This document shows, in pieces, positions 26,148-35,098 of a stretch of DNA of 47,605 nucleotides; position 1 is the stretch's first letter, and every line of letters begins with the position of its first letter. Origin of the DNA: an uncultured Thiohalocapsa sp. (lineage in GTDB: Bacteria; Pseudomonadota; Gammaproteobacteria; Chromatiales; Chromatiaceae); assembly GCF_913063425.1 (NCBI RefSeq), contig NZ_CAJXYK010000047.1:1-47605 (forward strand), given 5' to 3'. The notes beneath the pieces were generated by a model. That model ran no database searches, was not told the origin of the DNA, and worked only from the letters and a program-made list of their open reading frames with translations. A program made the translations under genes and the position numbers.

Positions 26148-28007
26148 TCAGGACGCGGCGACGCTCGCGAGCCAGGCCCGGCGCCGCTCCAGCACCGCCG
26201 CCGGCGCGTCATCGATAAGCCGCAGCTCGCAGACATCCGCCGGGGCCGGCGCCGGCGTAAGCTGAAAGGTCATCAGCTCGTCGCGGCGGAAGGCGTGCAC
26301 CGCCACCGCCCGCCCGATGGGCAGCCCGCGCAGGCGCTTGCCGGCGGACTGACCGTCCACCCGCAGCCCGTCCACGGCGATGATGACATCGCCGGCGGCG
26401 AGCCCGGCCTGCAGCGCCGGGCGGCCGTCCAGCACCACGGCCACCTTCGCCTCGCTCCCCGGCGCCAGCCTGAGTCCCACGTCGCCCACCGGCTCGATGG
26501 GCTTGAAGGTCTCCGCCACATTGCCGAAGTCCTTGGGCCCCGTGGCCGGGCGCAGGCGCATTTCCACACCGACGGTGGCCAACAGCCCCGGCAGGTCCAG
26601 GTCGTCGGTGCCGTCCAGGGCCTGCGCGAAGAAGTCCCCGAGGTCCAGCCCGGTGACCTCCGCCGCCAGTGCCTCGATGCCGCGCTCGGGCACGCCGGCG
26701 CCGGCGCGGCCCGGGCGCTCCCCATAACGCTCCCAGAGGGCGCGCATGACATCGTCCAGGCAGCGGCGCCCGTCCGTGTCGCGGCGGATGCTCAGGTCCA
26801 GCGCCAGGGCCGTCAGCGCCCCCTTGCCGTAGTAGCTGACAATGGCGTTGGGGGCGTTCTCATCCTGCTTGTAGAACTTGGTCCAGGCGTCGAAGCTCGA
26901 CTCGGCCACGCTCTGGCGCAGCCGGCCCGGATTGCGCAGCACCTTGGTGATGGTCTCCGCCAGCAGCTCCAGATAGCCCTTGGCGTCGATGCGGCGGCTG
27001 CGCACCAGCGCCAGGTCGTCGTAGTAGGAGGTGATGCCCTCGAAGGCCCAGAGCAGGCGCGTGTGCACTTCCCGCTCCAGGCCGCCGTCCAGGAAGGCCG
27101 CCGGGCGGATGCGCTTGACGTTCCAGAGATGAAAGTACTCGTGGCTGCAGAGGCCCAGGAACTTGCGGTAGTCGCCCTGGGCCTGCGTATCCTCCGGCTT
27201 GGCTGTGGTGTCCAGGGCCTGCGCCGGCAGGTCGTCGCGGCTGCAGAGCAGGCTGGACGAGAATCGGTGCTCAAGCCCGCCGTAGCCGTCGCCCACCACT
27301 TGCGTGAGGAACAGATAGCGGTCCGCCGGCAGCTCGCCGAACAGCGCCGCGTGCTCTTCGCAGATGGGTGCCAGGTCCGCGGCGATGCGCGTCAGGTCCG
27401 CCCGGTGGCGCCCGCTCACGGCCATCCAGTGCGGCACGTCGCGCACCTTGTAGGCGATGACGTCGAAGCGACCCATCTCCACCGGGTGGTCGATGAGATC
27501 GGCGTAGTCGTCGGCGCGGTAGCTGCCGAAGCTCCAGCGCTCGGCGCCGTCCCGCGCCAGGCTGGTGGCGAGGCTCCAGTCGCCGCACGCGGGGTCCGGC
27601 GGCGGCAGCAGCTCCACGCGGCAGGGCTCGTGGTCACGGCCGTGCACGCGCAGGAACAGGCTCGGCCCGTTGAAATAGCCGTGGCTGCGGTCGAGGTGCG
27701 CCGAGCGGACCGTGAGCTCCCAGGCATAGACCTCCCAGCGCACCACCAGCGCGCCGTCGCCCGCGGGCGCCTGCCAGGTCTGCTTGTCGAGCTTGGTCAG
27801 GGTCACCGGCGCCCCGGCGCGCTCGGCGGCGATGCTGACGATGTTGCGGGCGAAGTCCCGGATCATGTAGCTCCCCGGGATCCAGGCCGGCAGGGACAGG
27901 GTGACCGGCTCGGGGCCCGGGTCGGCGATGATCAGCTCCACGGCAAAAACGTGAGCGGCGGGTCGGGCCGGGGTGACGCGGTAGATGATGGGCGCGGTGT
28001 CAGGCAT
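26148..28007 (-). CDS. M61-family (glycyl aminopeptidase) metallopeptidase with PDZ domain
   Basis: A 619-residue protein. The N-terminal M61-N beta domain includes IPGSYMIRDFARNIVSI and VRWEVYAWELTVRSAHLD. The zinc site is SHEYFHLWNVKRIRP (HEXXH, near residue 285), followed by the downstream LLWAFEGITSYYDDL segment that supplies the third ligand Glu. A PDZ domain is at about 505-600 (LDGRPALQAGLAAGDVIIAV). No signal peptide is visible, so it is likely cytoplasmic. M61 enzymes prefer Gly or Ala at the N-terminus of substrates. Divergent from the SanA-like gene with a 349-bp gap. Confidence 0.94.
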   Translation of the reverse strand: MPDTAPIIYRVTPARPAAHVFAVELIIADPGPEPVTLSLPAWIPGSYMIRDFARNIVSIAAERAGAPVTLTKLDKQTWQAPAGDGALVVRWEVYAWELTVRSAHLDRSHGYFNGPSLFLRVHGRDHEPCRVELLPPPDPACGDWSLATSLARDGAERWSFGSYRADDYADLIDHPVEMGRFDVIAYKVRDVPHWMAVSGRHRADLTRIAADLAPICEEHAALFGELPADRYLFLTQVVGDGYGGLEHRFSSSLLCSRDDLPAQALDTTAKPEDTQAQGDYRKFLGLCSHEYFHLWNVKRIRPAAFLDGGLEREVHTRLLWAFEGITSYYDDLALVRSRRIDAKGYLELLAETITKVLRNPGRLRQSVAESSFDAWTKFYKQDENAPNAIVSYYGKGALTALALDLSIRRDTDGRRCLDDVMRALWERYGERPGRAGAGVPERGIEALAAEVTGLDLGDFFAQALDGTDDLDLPGLLATVGVEMRLRPATGPKDFGNVAETFKPIEPVGDVGLRLAPGSEAKVAVVLDGRPALQAGLAAGDVIIAVDGLRVDGQSAGKRLRGLPIGRAVAVHAFRRDELMTFQLTPAPAPADVCELRLIDDAPAAVLERRRAWLASVAAS

Positions 28008-28307
28008 GAGTCACGTGATGGGCTCGGCGAATAGGACAGGCGGCCCGGCGCGCTGGGCCATGGCGACGGGTCTGAAGTCAGCAGATGGGGCCGGCGAGCC
28101 TAGTCTGGACCCCACTGCGAGCACCCGCTGCCCCGTCGCCTGGCCCAGAGGCGGCGTGGGCCGCCGGCACCGGCCATGCGCCCGGCCCGCCCGCACGGAA
28201 CCCTGGACGCCGGTGACTGCCGCAGAAACCTGGCACCGGTCAGCATTTGGGCGCAATTTCGGGGCATCGCGCAAGGTTGGGGTGGCAACGGCCTGCAATT
28301 TTGTGTC

Positions 28308-28313
28308 TACAAT
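28308..28313 (+). promoter_or_regulatory. Candidate -10 element (TACAAT) before the SanA-like gene
   Basis: The 28008-28356 stretch between divergent genes has no coding signal. Just before the start at 28357 the sequence is locally AT-rich and contains TGTGTCTACAAT, a near-consensus -10 hexamer about 44 bp from the GTG; no good -35 is visible at 16-18 bp. Nothing else is recognised in this stretch. Confidence 0.3.
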
Positions 28314-28356
28314 CAGGCTTCAGCCGGCGATTGTCGGCCATCGAAGGACATCCACC

Positions 28357-29145
28357 GTGTCTGACGGTCTTCCAACGTCGCCTGAGTCCGGCGCGTCCCC
28401 GCCGAGCGCGACAGCCACAGCACAGCCGGATGCGGCGGCGCAGAGCCCGGCGGCCAAGCGCGCCCGCAGCAGCGGGCCGCGGCGCCTGCGCCTCGCCCTG
28501 CCCGCGGCGGCGGCGTTGCTCGCGCTCATCGCCGCGGTGTCCGCCGGCGTCGACGCCATGGTCTCCGCCAGCACGGCGCACGCGGTGGCGGACGGCGTGG
28601 AGCAGGTGGAGCCCAAGCCCGTGGCGCTGCTGCTCGGCACCGCCCGGCGCACCATGGCGGGCCGGCCGAATGCGTTCTATCAGGCGCGCATCGAGGCGGC
28701 GGCGGCGCTCTACCACAGCGGCAAGGTCCAGGGCATCCTGGTGAGCGGCGACAATGCCACGCGCTGGTACAACGAGCCCATCGCCATGCAGAAGGACCTC
28801 ATCGCCGCGGGCGTGCCGGCGGAGTTCATCACGCTGGACTACGCCGGCTTCCGCACCCTGGACTCCGTGATCCGCGCCAAAGAGGTCTTCGGCCAGGAGC
28901 ACGTCATCATCGTGAGCCAGCGCTTCCATGCCGAGCGCGCCATCTTCCTGGCGCGGCACTTCGGCATCGACGCCAGCGGCCTCGCCGCCGCGGACCCGCA
29001 GGATCAGGGCCTGATGAAGGTCCGCGCCCGGGAGGTGCTGGCCCGCGTCGCCGCGGTGCTGGACATCGTCATCGGCCGGGACCCGAAATTCCTCGGCAAG
29101 CCGGAGACGGTGCGGCTGCGGGCGGTGGCGGACGACGCCGTCTGA
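28357..29145 (+). CDS. SanA/YdcF-like DUF218 membrane protein
   Basis: A 262-residue protein. GTG 28357 has GAAGGA 7-10 bp upstream and yields a 45-residue disordered cytoplasmic tail, one membrane helix (LALPAAAALLALIAAVSAG) and a DUF218 domain: VALLLGTARRTMAGRPNAFY, GKVQGILVSGDNAT, YNEPIAMQKDL, LDSVIRAKEVF, VIIVSQRFHAERAIF and ARHFGID. The SGD and FRTLD motifs are the conserved acidic positions. This arrangement matches SanA (vancomycin exclusion at high temperature in enterics), a periplasmic-facing envelope-integrity protein. Another DUF218 role is possible. Confidence 0.85.
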   Translation: MSDGLPTSPESGASPPSATATAQPDAAAQSPAAKRARSSGPRRLRLALPAAAALLALIAAVSAGVDAMVSASTAHAVADGVEQVEPKPVALLLGTARRTMAGRPNAFYQARIEAAAALYHSGKVQGILVSGDNATRWYNEPIAMQKDLIAAGVPAEFITLDYAGFRTLDSVIRAKEVFGQEHVIIVSQRFHAERAIFLARHFGIDASGLAAADPQDQGLMKVRAREVLARVAAVLDIVIGRDPKFLGKPETVRLRAVADDAV

Positions 29146-29373
29146 GTGAGTCCGCCTGCGCCCCCCAGCGCGTGGCGGCGGCAGTCACGCCGCGACCCAC
29201 ACAGCTGTCGCGCCGCGGTCCGGCCAGAGGCCGGCGAGTCGCAGCGAGGACGCCCCGTGCACGCTGCGGCTGCGCCGTGACGCTCGCCGCGCTATCATCA
29301 TCGCTCGAACCGGCCGCCGAGCCGTGCCCCGAGCAGCAACCGCAACCACGCCGTCACGCCCGCCTGCCAAGGC

Positions 29374-30558
29374 ATGCCCTTCCGCCTCCTCCACACCGCC
29401 GACTGGCACCTGGGCCGCATCTTTTTCAACGTCTCCCTGCTGGAGGACCAGGCCCAGGCCCTGGAGCAGCTGGTGCACATGGCCCGGGAGACCCGGGCCG
29501 ATGCGCTGGTGATCGCCGGCGATGTCTACGACCGCGCCGTGCCGCCGGCGGACGCCGTGCGCCTGCTGGACGAAACCCTGGCGCGCCTGGCGCTGGACCT
29601 GAAGCTCGCCGTCATCGCCATCGCGGGCAACCATGACAGCGCCGAGCGGCTCGGCTTCGGCGCCGCGCTCATGGAACGGGGCCGCTGCTGGGTGCGCGGC
29701 CCCCTAGGCGCCGGCCTCGCGCCCATCGAGGTCGCCGGCCGCACCGGCAGCGCGCGCTTCCACCCCCTGCCCTATGCCGAGCCCGCGGAGGTACGCGAGC
29801 ACCTGCGCGAGCCCGATCTGCCGAGCCACGATGCCGCCCTGGGCGCCCTGGTGCGCCGCCTCGGCACCCTGCCCGATGACGTGCCGAACATCGCCGTCGG
29901 CCATTGCTTCGTCACCGGCGGCGCGGTGAGCGAGTCCGAGCGGCCCCTGAGCGTCGGCGGCGCCGAGCAGGTGGCGGCGGCGCACTTCGCCCCCTTCGAC
30001 TATACGGCGCTCGGGCATCTGCACCGCCCGCAGCAGGTGGGCGAGCGGGTGGCGTACTCGGGGTCGCTGCTCAAGTACAGCTTCTCCGAGGCCGGCCACG
30101 CCAAGTCGGTGAGCCTGGTGGAGCTCGCGGACGACGGCGTGCGGGTCGAGCGCCTCCCGCTGACGCCCCGACGGGACCTGCGCATCGTCGAAGGACAGCT
30201 CGCCGACCTGCTGCGCGGCCCGGCGCCCGGCGAGTCCGCCGACGACTACCTGCTGGTGCGCCTCGCGGACACGGGCGCCCTGCTGGACCCCATGGGCCGC
30301 CTGCGGGAGGTCTATCCCAACGCCCTGCACCTGGAGCGCCCGAGCCTGGAGCAGAGCGGCGACGGCCGCGGGCCGAGCCGCGAGCAGCTCGCCCGCGGCG
30401 ACGAGGCCCTGTTCGCGGACTTCTTTCGCGAGGTCACCGGCGACGCGCTGTCGCCTGAGCACCAGGCGGTGCTGCAAGAGGTGCTGGCGGGGCTGCGTCG
30501 GCAGGAGCGCGAGGCCGGGGCACCGCCACCTGCCCCAGCTGGCGCGCCGGGGGACTGA
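29374..30558 (+). CDS. sbcD: DNA repair exonuclease subunit SbcD (Mre11 type)
   Basis: A 394-residue calcineurin-like phosphoesterase with all metal-binding motifs: DWHLGR (near residue 10), AGDVYDRA, IAGNHDSAERL, and GHCF and GHLHRPQ further on. The start MPFRLLHTADWHLG is typical. With SbcC it forms the Mre11-Rad50 complex, which opens hairpins and trims DNA ends. The C-terminal 60 residues are the capping region. It is followed after 28 bp by sbcC, clearly an operon. Confidence 0.96.
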   Translation: MPFRLLHTADWHLGRIFFNVSLLEDQAQALEQLVHMARETRADALVIAGDVYDRAVPPADAVRLLDETLARLALDLKLAVIAIAGNHDSAERLGFGAALMERGRCWVRGPLGAGLAPIEVAGRTGSARFHPLPYAEPAEVREHLREPDLPSHDAALGALVRRLGTLPDDVPNIAVGHCFVTGGAVSESERPLSVGGAEQVAAAHFAPFDYTALGHLHRPQQVGERVAYSGSLLKYSFSEAGHAKSVSLVELADDGVRVERLPLTPRRDLRIVEGQLADLLRGPAPGESADDYLLVRLADTGALLDPMGRLREVYPNALHLERPSLEQSGDGRGPSREQLARGDEALFADFFREVTGDALSPEHQAVLQEVLAGLRRQEREAGAPPPAPAGAPGD

Positions 30559-30586
30559 CGCATGAGCACTGCCGAGCCTTAAGCCC

Positions 30587-33500
30587 ATGCGCCCGCTGAT
30601 GCTCAGCCTCCAGGCCTTCGGCCCCTTCGTCGCCCGCCAGACGCTCGACTTCGGTCGCCTCGGCGAGCAGCGCCTGTTCCTCATCTCTGGCCCCACCGGC
30701 GCCGGCAAGACCACGCTGCTGGACGCCATCGCCTTCGCCCTCTACGGCGTCTCGTCGGGCGATGAGCGCAGCGTCGAGCAGCTGCGCAGCCAGCGCGCAG
30801 ACCCGCACACCCGCACCGAGGTGCACTTCGACTTCGCCATCGGCCCCCGGCGCTATCGTATCCACCGGGTGCCGCGGCAGGAGCGCGCCAAGCTGCGCGG
30901 CAGCGGCACCACCACCGAGCCGGCCGCCGCCACACTTTGGGAGCGCACCGATGCCGTCGGCCCGGACGACGAGGGGCGCGTCCTGGCGAGCAGCTGGTCC
31001 AAGGTCACCGAGCAGGTGGAGGCCCTGGTGGGCTTCCGCGGCGACGAGCTCCGCCAGGTGATGCTGCTGCCCCAGGGCCGCTTCCGGGAGCTGCTGACCG
31101 CCGGCGGCCGGGAGCGGGAGCAGATCCTCCAGACGCTGTTCCGCACCGAGCGCTTCGCCCGCATCCAACAGGCCCTGAAGGCCCATGCCGAGGCCATCCG
31201 CAAGGCCGCCGACGCACTCGGCATCCGCCGCGAGACCCTGCTCGGGCAGAGCCGCTGCGACGACGAGGCGGCGCTCGCCGCGTGCATCGACGCCCTCAGC
31301 GGCGAGCTCAAGCGCCTGGACGCCGAGGTGCAGACCCGCAAGGCGGCCGAGCAGCAGGCCCGCGCCGCGCTGGACGCCGGGCGCAGCGCCGCCGAGCGCC
31401 TGGACGCCGTCGCCAAGGCCCGCACCGCCCTGGAGCAGCTCCTCGCGGAGCAGGCGGGTATCGACGCCGAGGCCGCCGAGCTGGACGCCGCCGAGCGTGC
31501 CGACAAGCTCCGGGACCTGCACGCCCAGCTCGCCGGCCGCCGCGACGAGCAGCGCCGGCTGACGCAGGCAAGCCAGGCTGCCGCGGCCGAGGCCGGGCAG
31601 GCGCGCACGGCGGCCGGCGAGGCGGCGGCGACCCTGCAACGGGAGACCGATCAGGAGGCGGAGCGCGATGCCCTGCGCAGCGAGATCCATCGGCTGGATG
31701 CGCTGCAGGCCGGCGTCGCGGCCCTCGCCGACGCAAGCTCAGCCGCGGCCGCCCGCCGCCGGGACGCGGAGCAGGCCGCGACCCGGCTGCGGCAGGCAGA
31801 ACAGGCAGCCGAAGCCGCCCGGCAGGCGCTGCGGGACGCACAGGCCCGCCGGGAGCAGCTGGCGCAGCCTGCCTCCCGCCGCGAGCTGCTGGCGGACCGG
31901 CTCGCGGAGCTGACTCAGCAGGCCGAGCGGCACCGCCGCCTGGACCGGGTGGACGCGGACCGTGCCGCGCTGGCGAGCCGGGTCAGCGCCGCCGCCGCAT
32001 CCGAATCCCAGGCCGAAGCAGCCCTCGCAGCCGCCCGCGACCAGCACGAGCTGCTGCTGCGGCGCTGGCGGGACGGGCAGGCGCAGCACCTCGCCGCTGG
32101 GCTCGAGGCGGGCGTCCCCTGCCCCGTCTGCGGCGCCACGGCGCATCCGGCCCCTGCCGTCGGCGCGGCGGACATCCCGGACGAGCCGACCCTGAACGCC
32201 GCCAAGTCCGGCGCGGCCAAGGCGGAGTCGACCCTCGACACCGCCCGCCGCCGACTCGCGGAGCTGCGCCGGCAGTCTGCACAGCTCGACGCCGAGGCGA
32301 CGGGCCTGCGCGACGCCCTGGGTGACTGGGCCGGGCGCGGCAGCGCAGACATGGACCAGGCCCTGGATGCACGCCGCGCGGAGCTGAGCCGCGCCCAGGA
32401 CGCGGCGGAAGCCCTCGCCCGCCTGGACGCGGAGCGTGCCGCCCTGGAGCAGCGCATCGGCGAGCACGAACAGGCCCTGGAGCAGGCCCGCCAGGCGCAG
32501 CGGCAGGCCGGCGAGGCCCTGGCGGCCGCCGAGCGCAGCCTGCAGGAGCGCAGCGCCGACATCCCCGAGCAATGGCGGGCTCCCGAGGCCCTGCGCGACG
32601 CGCTCACGGACCGGCGCCGCCGGCTCACGCAGTCCGAGCAGGCCCTCACCGACGCCCGCACCGCCGCCCAGCGCACGGCGCAGGCCCAGGCCGCTGCGGA
32701 AACGCGGCAACAGGCCGCGGCACAGCAGCTCGCGGAGGCCGAGGCCCGGCTCGCCAAGGTGACCGCCGACTGGCAACAGCGCCGCGCCGACGCCGGCTTC
32801 GCGACCGACGACGCCTTCGCCGCCGCCCGTCGGGACCAGGCCCAGCAGGCGGCGCTCGCACAGCGCATCAAGACCCATCAGGACGCCGTTGCCGCCGCGC
32901 GCACCACCCTGATCAATGCCGAGGCGGCGGCGCAGGGGCTCACCGCGCCGGACCTGCCGGCGCTCACCACCGCCGCCGAGCAGGCCACCGCCGCCCGCGA
33001 GCAGGCCGAGACCAGCCGCGGCGGCCAGGCCGCGGAGCACAAGCGACTGTCGGACCTGGCGGAGCAGCTCACCGGCGTCGCCCGGCAGCTCGACCACCAT
33101 CACACGCGCTACGCCGTCGCCGGGCGCATCGCCGAGGTCGCCAACAACGACAACCCGTACCGCCTGTCCTTCCAGCGCTTCGTCCTCGGCGCCCTGCTGG
33201 ATGACGTGCTGCGCGCCGCCAGCGAGCGCCTGCTCGCCATGAGCCGCGGCCGCTACCGCCTGCTGCGCAGCACCGAGGCCGGCGACCGCCGCAGCCTGGG
33301 TGGCCTCGACCTCATCGTCGAGGACGGCTACACCGGCATGACCCGCCCGGTCTCCACCCTCTCCGGCGGCGAGGGCTTCCAGGCCGCCCTGAGCCTGGCA
33401 CTCGGCCTCGCCGAGACCGTCCAGGCCTACGCCGGCGGCCTGCGCCTGGACGCCATGTTCATCGACGAGGGCTTCGGCAGCCTCGACCCCGAGGCCCTGG

Positions 33501-33652
33501 AGCTCGCCGTGGACACCCTCATCGACCTCCAGCGCGGTGGCCGCCTCGTCGGCGTCATCTCCCATGTGCCGGAGCTCAAGGAGCGCATCGACGTGCGCCT
33601 GGAGGTCACGGCAGCGCGTGGCGGGAGCATGGCGCAGTTCGTCTTGCCATGA
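30587..33652 (+). CDS. sbcC: DNA repair ATPase subunit SbcC (Rad50 type)
   Basis: A 1021-residue SMC-like ATPase. N-terminal: MRPLMLSLQAFGPFV and Walker A GPTGAGKTTLLDAI. A very long Ala/Glu/Arg coiled coil is interrupted midway by the zinc hook CPVCGATAHP (near residue 515), which dimerises two Rad50-type arms. C-terminal lobe: signature TLSGGEGFQAALSLALGLAE, Walker B MFIDEGFGSLD and VISHVPELKERI. Length is normal for bacterial SbcC. The coiled coil is unusually Ala-rich, as expected from the GC content. Partner: SbcD immediately upstream. Confidence 0.96.
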   Translation: MRPLMLSLQAFGPFVARQTLDFGRLGEQRLFLISGPTGAGKTTLLDAIAFALYGVSSGDERSVEQLRSQRADPHTRTEVHFDFAIGPRRYRIHRVPRQERAKLRGSGTTTEPAAATLWERTDAVGPDDEGRVLASSWSKVTEQVEALVGFRGDELRQVMLLPQGRFRELLTAGGREREQILQTLFRTERFARIQQALKAHAEAIRKAADALGIRRETLLGQSRCDDEAALAACIDALSGELKRLDAEVQTRKAAEQQARAALDAGRSAAERLDAVAKARTALEQLLAEQAGIDAEAAELDAAERADKLRDLHAQLAGRRDEQRRLTQASQAAAAEAGQARTAAGEAAATLQRETDQEAERDALRSEIHRLDALQAGVAALADASSAAAARRRDAEQAATRLRQAEQAAEAARQALRDAQARREQLAQPASRRELLADRLAELTQQAERHRRLDRVDADRAALASRVSAAAASESQAEAALAAARDQHELLLRRWRDGQAQHLAAGLEAGVPCPVCGATAHPAPAVGAADIPDEPTLNAAKSGAAKAESTLDTARRRLAELRRQSAQLDAEATGLRDALGDWAGRGSADMDQALDARRAELSRAQDAAEALARLDAERAALEQRIGEHEQALEQARQAQRQAGEALAAAERSLQERSADIPEQWRAPEALRDALTDRRRRLTQSEQALTDARTAAQRTAQAQAAAETRQQAAAQQLAEAEARLAKVTADWQQRRADAGFATDDAFAAARRDQAQQAALAQRIKTHQDAVAAARTTLINAEAAAQGLTAPDLPALTTAAEQATAAREQAETSRGGQAAEHKRLSDLAEQLTGVARQLDHHHTRYAVAGRIAEVANNDNPYRLSFQRFVLGALLDDVLRAASERLLAMSRGRYRLLRSTEAGDRRSLGGLDLIVEDGYTGMTRPVSTLSGGEGFQAALSLALGLAETVQAYAGGLRLDAMFIDEGFGSLDPEALELAVDTLIDLQRGGRLVGVISHVPELKERIDVRLEVTAARGGSMAQFVLP

Positions 33653-33728
33653 GGGACAGTCCCCGAGACGGCAACTCCTGCCCCGCCTGGCTGAAACGAC
33701 CCGGAATCCTGGGCGCGTTATGTATACC

Positions 33729-33765
33729 GTCACCGTTTCGTCACCGTTTCGAGTGTCACCGTTTC
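33729..33765. repeat. Three direct copies of GTCACCGTTTC
   Basis: GTCACCGTTTC occurs at 33729-33739, 33740-33750 and 33755-33765, the last two each followed by GAGT. Direct copies of this size in the gene-free stretch 33653-34039, upstream of the small membrane-protein gene, could be binding sites for a regulator or a chance slippage product. Nothing else is recognised in this stretch. Confidence 0.45.
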
Positions 33766-34039
33766 GAGTTGATGTGGAGCCCGCCGGCACGCCCGATGTG
33801 ATGTGCGCAGCCCGTCGCAGCCCGCGCCGGCGCCGCTGCCTAGCTTGAGAGTGAAGGGGAAGTGACGCGACGGCTGCGGCCTTCCCGAGCTGTCAGACGC
33901 GGACGCGCTGTCGGTCCTGCGGGCGTGATATTCCCGGCTGCATCGATGGCCCACCCTCTGACCCGGAACACCGCTGCGTCGCCGATGCCGCTCGCGCAGC
34001 GTCCCTTCGCGCGACGGCGCACAGCAGCGGGAGACGACA

Positions 34040-34201
34040 ATGACCTACATGGTGCTCTGGCTCGGTGGGCTCACCGGCTCGGCGTTTCTCTACGGCGTCG
34101 GCTGGGGCCTGTGCCTCTATCCGCCGGTGACCTGGGCCCTGCCGCCAAGGCGGCGGGCGGACAACGCCGGCACGACAGCAGAGCGAATTGCGCGGGCCTG
34201 A
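34040..34201 (+). CDS. Small (53-residue) membrane protein
   Basis: ATG 34040 is preceded by GGGAG at a 7-bp spacing. The product starts MTYMVLWLGGLTGSAFLYGV, continuing GWGLCLYPPVTWAL, and reads as one hydrophobic helix of about 27 residues followed by a basic tail (PPRRRADN) ending in ARA. That is the shape of a single-pass small membrane protein with the tail in the cytoplasm. No family recognised. Confidence 0.5.
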   Translation: MTYMVLWLGGLTGSAFLYGVGWGLCLYPPVTWALPPRRRADNAGTTAERIARA

Positions 34202-34238
34202 TCAGCCCGGCTGAGCGCCGCCGCGGCCACCTGAGCCG

Positions 34239-34568
34239 TTAACCGCCGAGCGGCAGCGGAATGCGCTCGCGCTCGATGATGCGGCGAAATCTGTCACTGG
34301 TCACCGACCAGTCGACGATGTCGACGCGCCAGGGCAGGTCGGATTCGGAGAAGGCCGCTTTCAGGGCCGCCATGCGCGGGATCGGCATGGGCGCGTCGGT
34401 GATGACGGCGAGGTCGAGGTCGGAACAGCGGCGGGCGCTGCCCCTGGCGCGGGAGCCGAAGGCCCAGACAGCGTACTCCGGCACATGCTGCCGGAGGATG
34501 TCGCGCACCATGGTCCAGTGCTCGGGCCTGATGTCGATGGGCGGAATGCTTTGCGCCGCGCTGCTCAC
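34239..34568 (-). CDS. mntA: MNT-domain nucleotidyltransferase antitoxin (MntA)
   Basis: A 109-residue protein from GTG 34568, which overlaps the HEPN stop (GTGA). The minimal nucleotidyltransferase motif is complete: WAFGSRARGSARR with Gly38-Ser39, then CSDLDLAVI with Asp50 and Asp52, and a later Asp in WRVDIVDWS. In HepT-MntA pairs this enzyme AMPylates a tyrosine of the toxin and silences it. The order (HEPN first, MNT second) and 4-bp overlap fit a translationally coupled operon. Confidence 0.9.
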   Translation of the reverse strand: MSSAAQSIPPIDIRPEHWTMVRDILRQHVPEYAVWAFGSRARGSARRCSDLDLAVITDAPMPIPRMAALKAAFSESDLPWRVDIVDWSVTSDRFRRIIERERIPLPLGG

Positions 34569-34966
34569 GACAGCCGCCCTGCGAGCTGCTGGCGCAGGTG
34601 CTCGGCCTCGGCAAGGAAGTCCGGGATGCCGGCGACCACCTGCAGCGCCGTCGCCTCGTCGTAGGTATGGCTGGTGCGGGCGCGCATCTCCCGGTAGCCA
34701 CGCCATTGCGGCCAGTCGCCGCGCAGGAGCCCCTGGTCGCTGCCGGCGCGAATCAGGTCCTGGAAGCTCAGCGCGTGGACCTCATCCGGCGACGCCGCCG
34801 TTGCGCTCAGGTAGCGCCGGAGCATCTTGTGGCTCAGCTCGTAGGTGAATTCAAAGCGCTGGATGAGCCCATCGCGAATCTGGATATCGGTGGTGTCCTG
34901 CCGGTAGCGTGCGAGTCCTTCGCGCAACCGGTGGACAGCGTTCTCCAGCGGACTGATGTCGAGCAT
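34565..34966 (-). CDS. hepT: HEPN-domain toxin (HepT, DUF86-like RNase)
   Basis: A 133-residue all-helical protein from ATG 34966. The ribonuclease motif RX4HXY is visible as RARTSHTY (Arg95, His100, Tyr102). Tyr102 is the residue expected to be AMPylated by the MNT partner. Other family landmarks: QRFEFTYELSHKMLRRYL and the segment ARTSHTYDEATA. Such toxins cleave RNA or tRNA and are carried as type VII toxin-antitoxin systems. The module is complete. There is no transposase nearby. Confidence 0.9.
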   Translation of the reverse strand: MLDISPLENAVHRLREGLARYRQDTTDIQIRDGLIQRFEFTYELSHKMLRRYLSATAASPDEVHALSFQDLIRAGSDQGLLRGDWPQWRGYREMRARTSHTYDEATALQVVAGIPDFLAEAEHLRQQLAGRLS

Positions 34967-35098
34967 GGATGGAGACTCGGTGATGCGCCACGCTTTCGGG
35001 TAAGCCCGGCACGCCGTTCTGCGCCCTGGTCGGCGCCGGCCCTGCCTGGAAGCCGGCTGCCCCGGGACCATGGATGCCGGTGAGGCCGGCGGACCGGC

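Noticed and set aside
31739-33790. Long minus-strand frame opposite sbcC
   Set aside because: Shadow of the Ala/Glu/Arg coiled coil of SbcC; Gly/Leu/Arg-rich with no domain.
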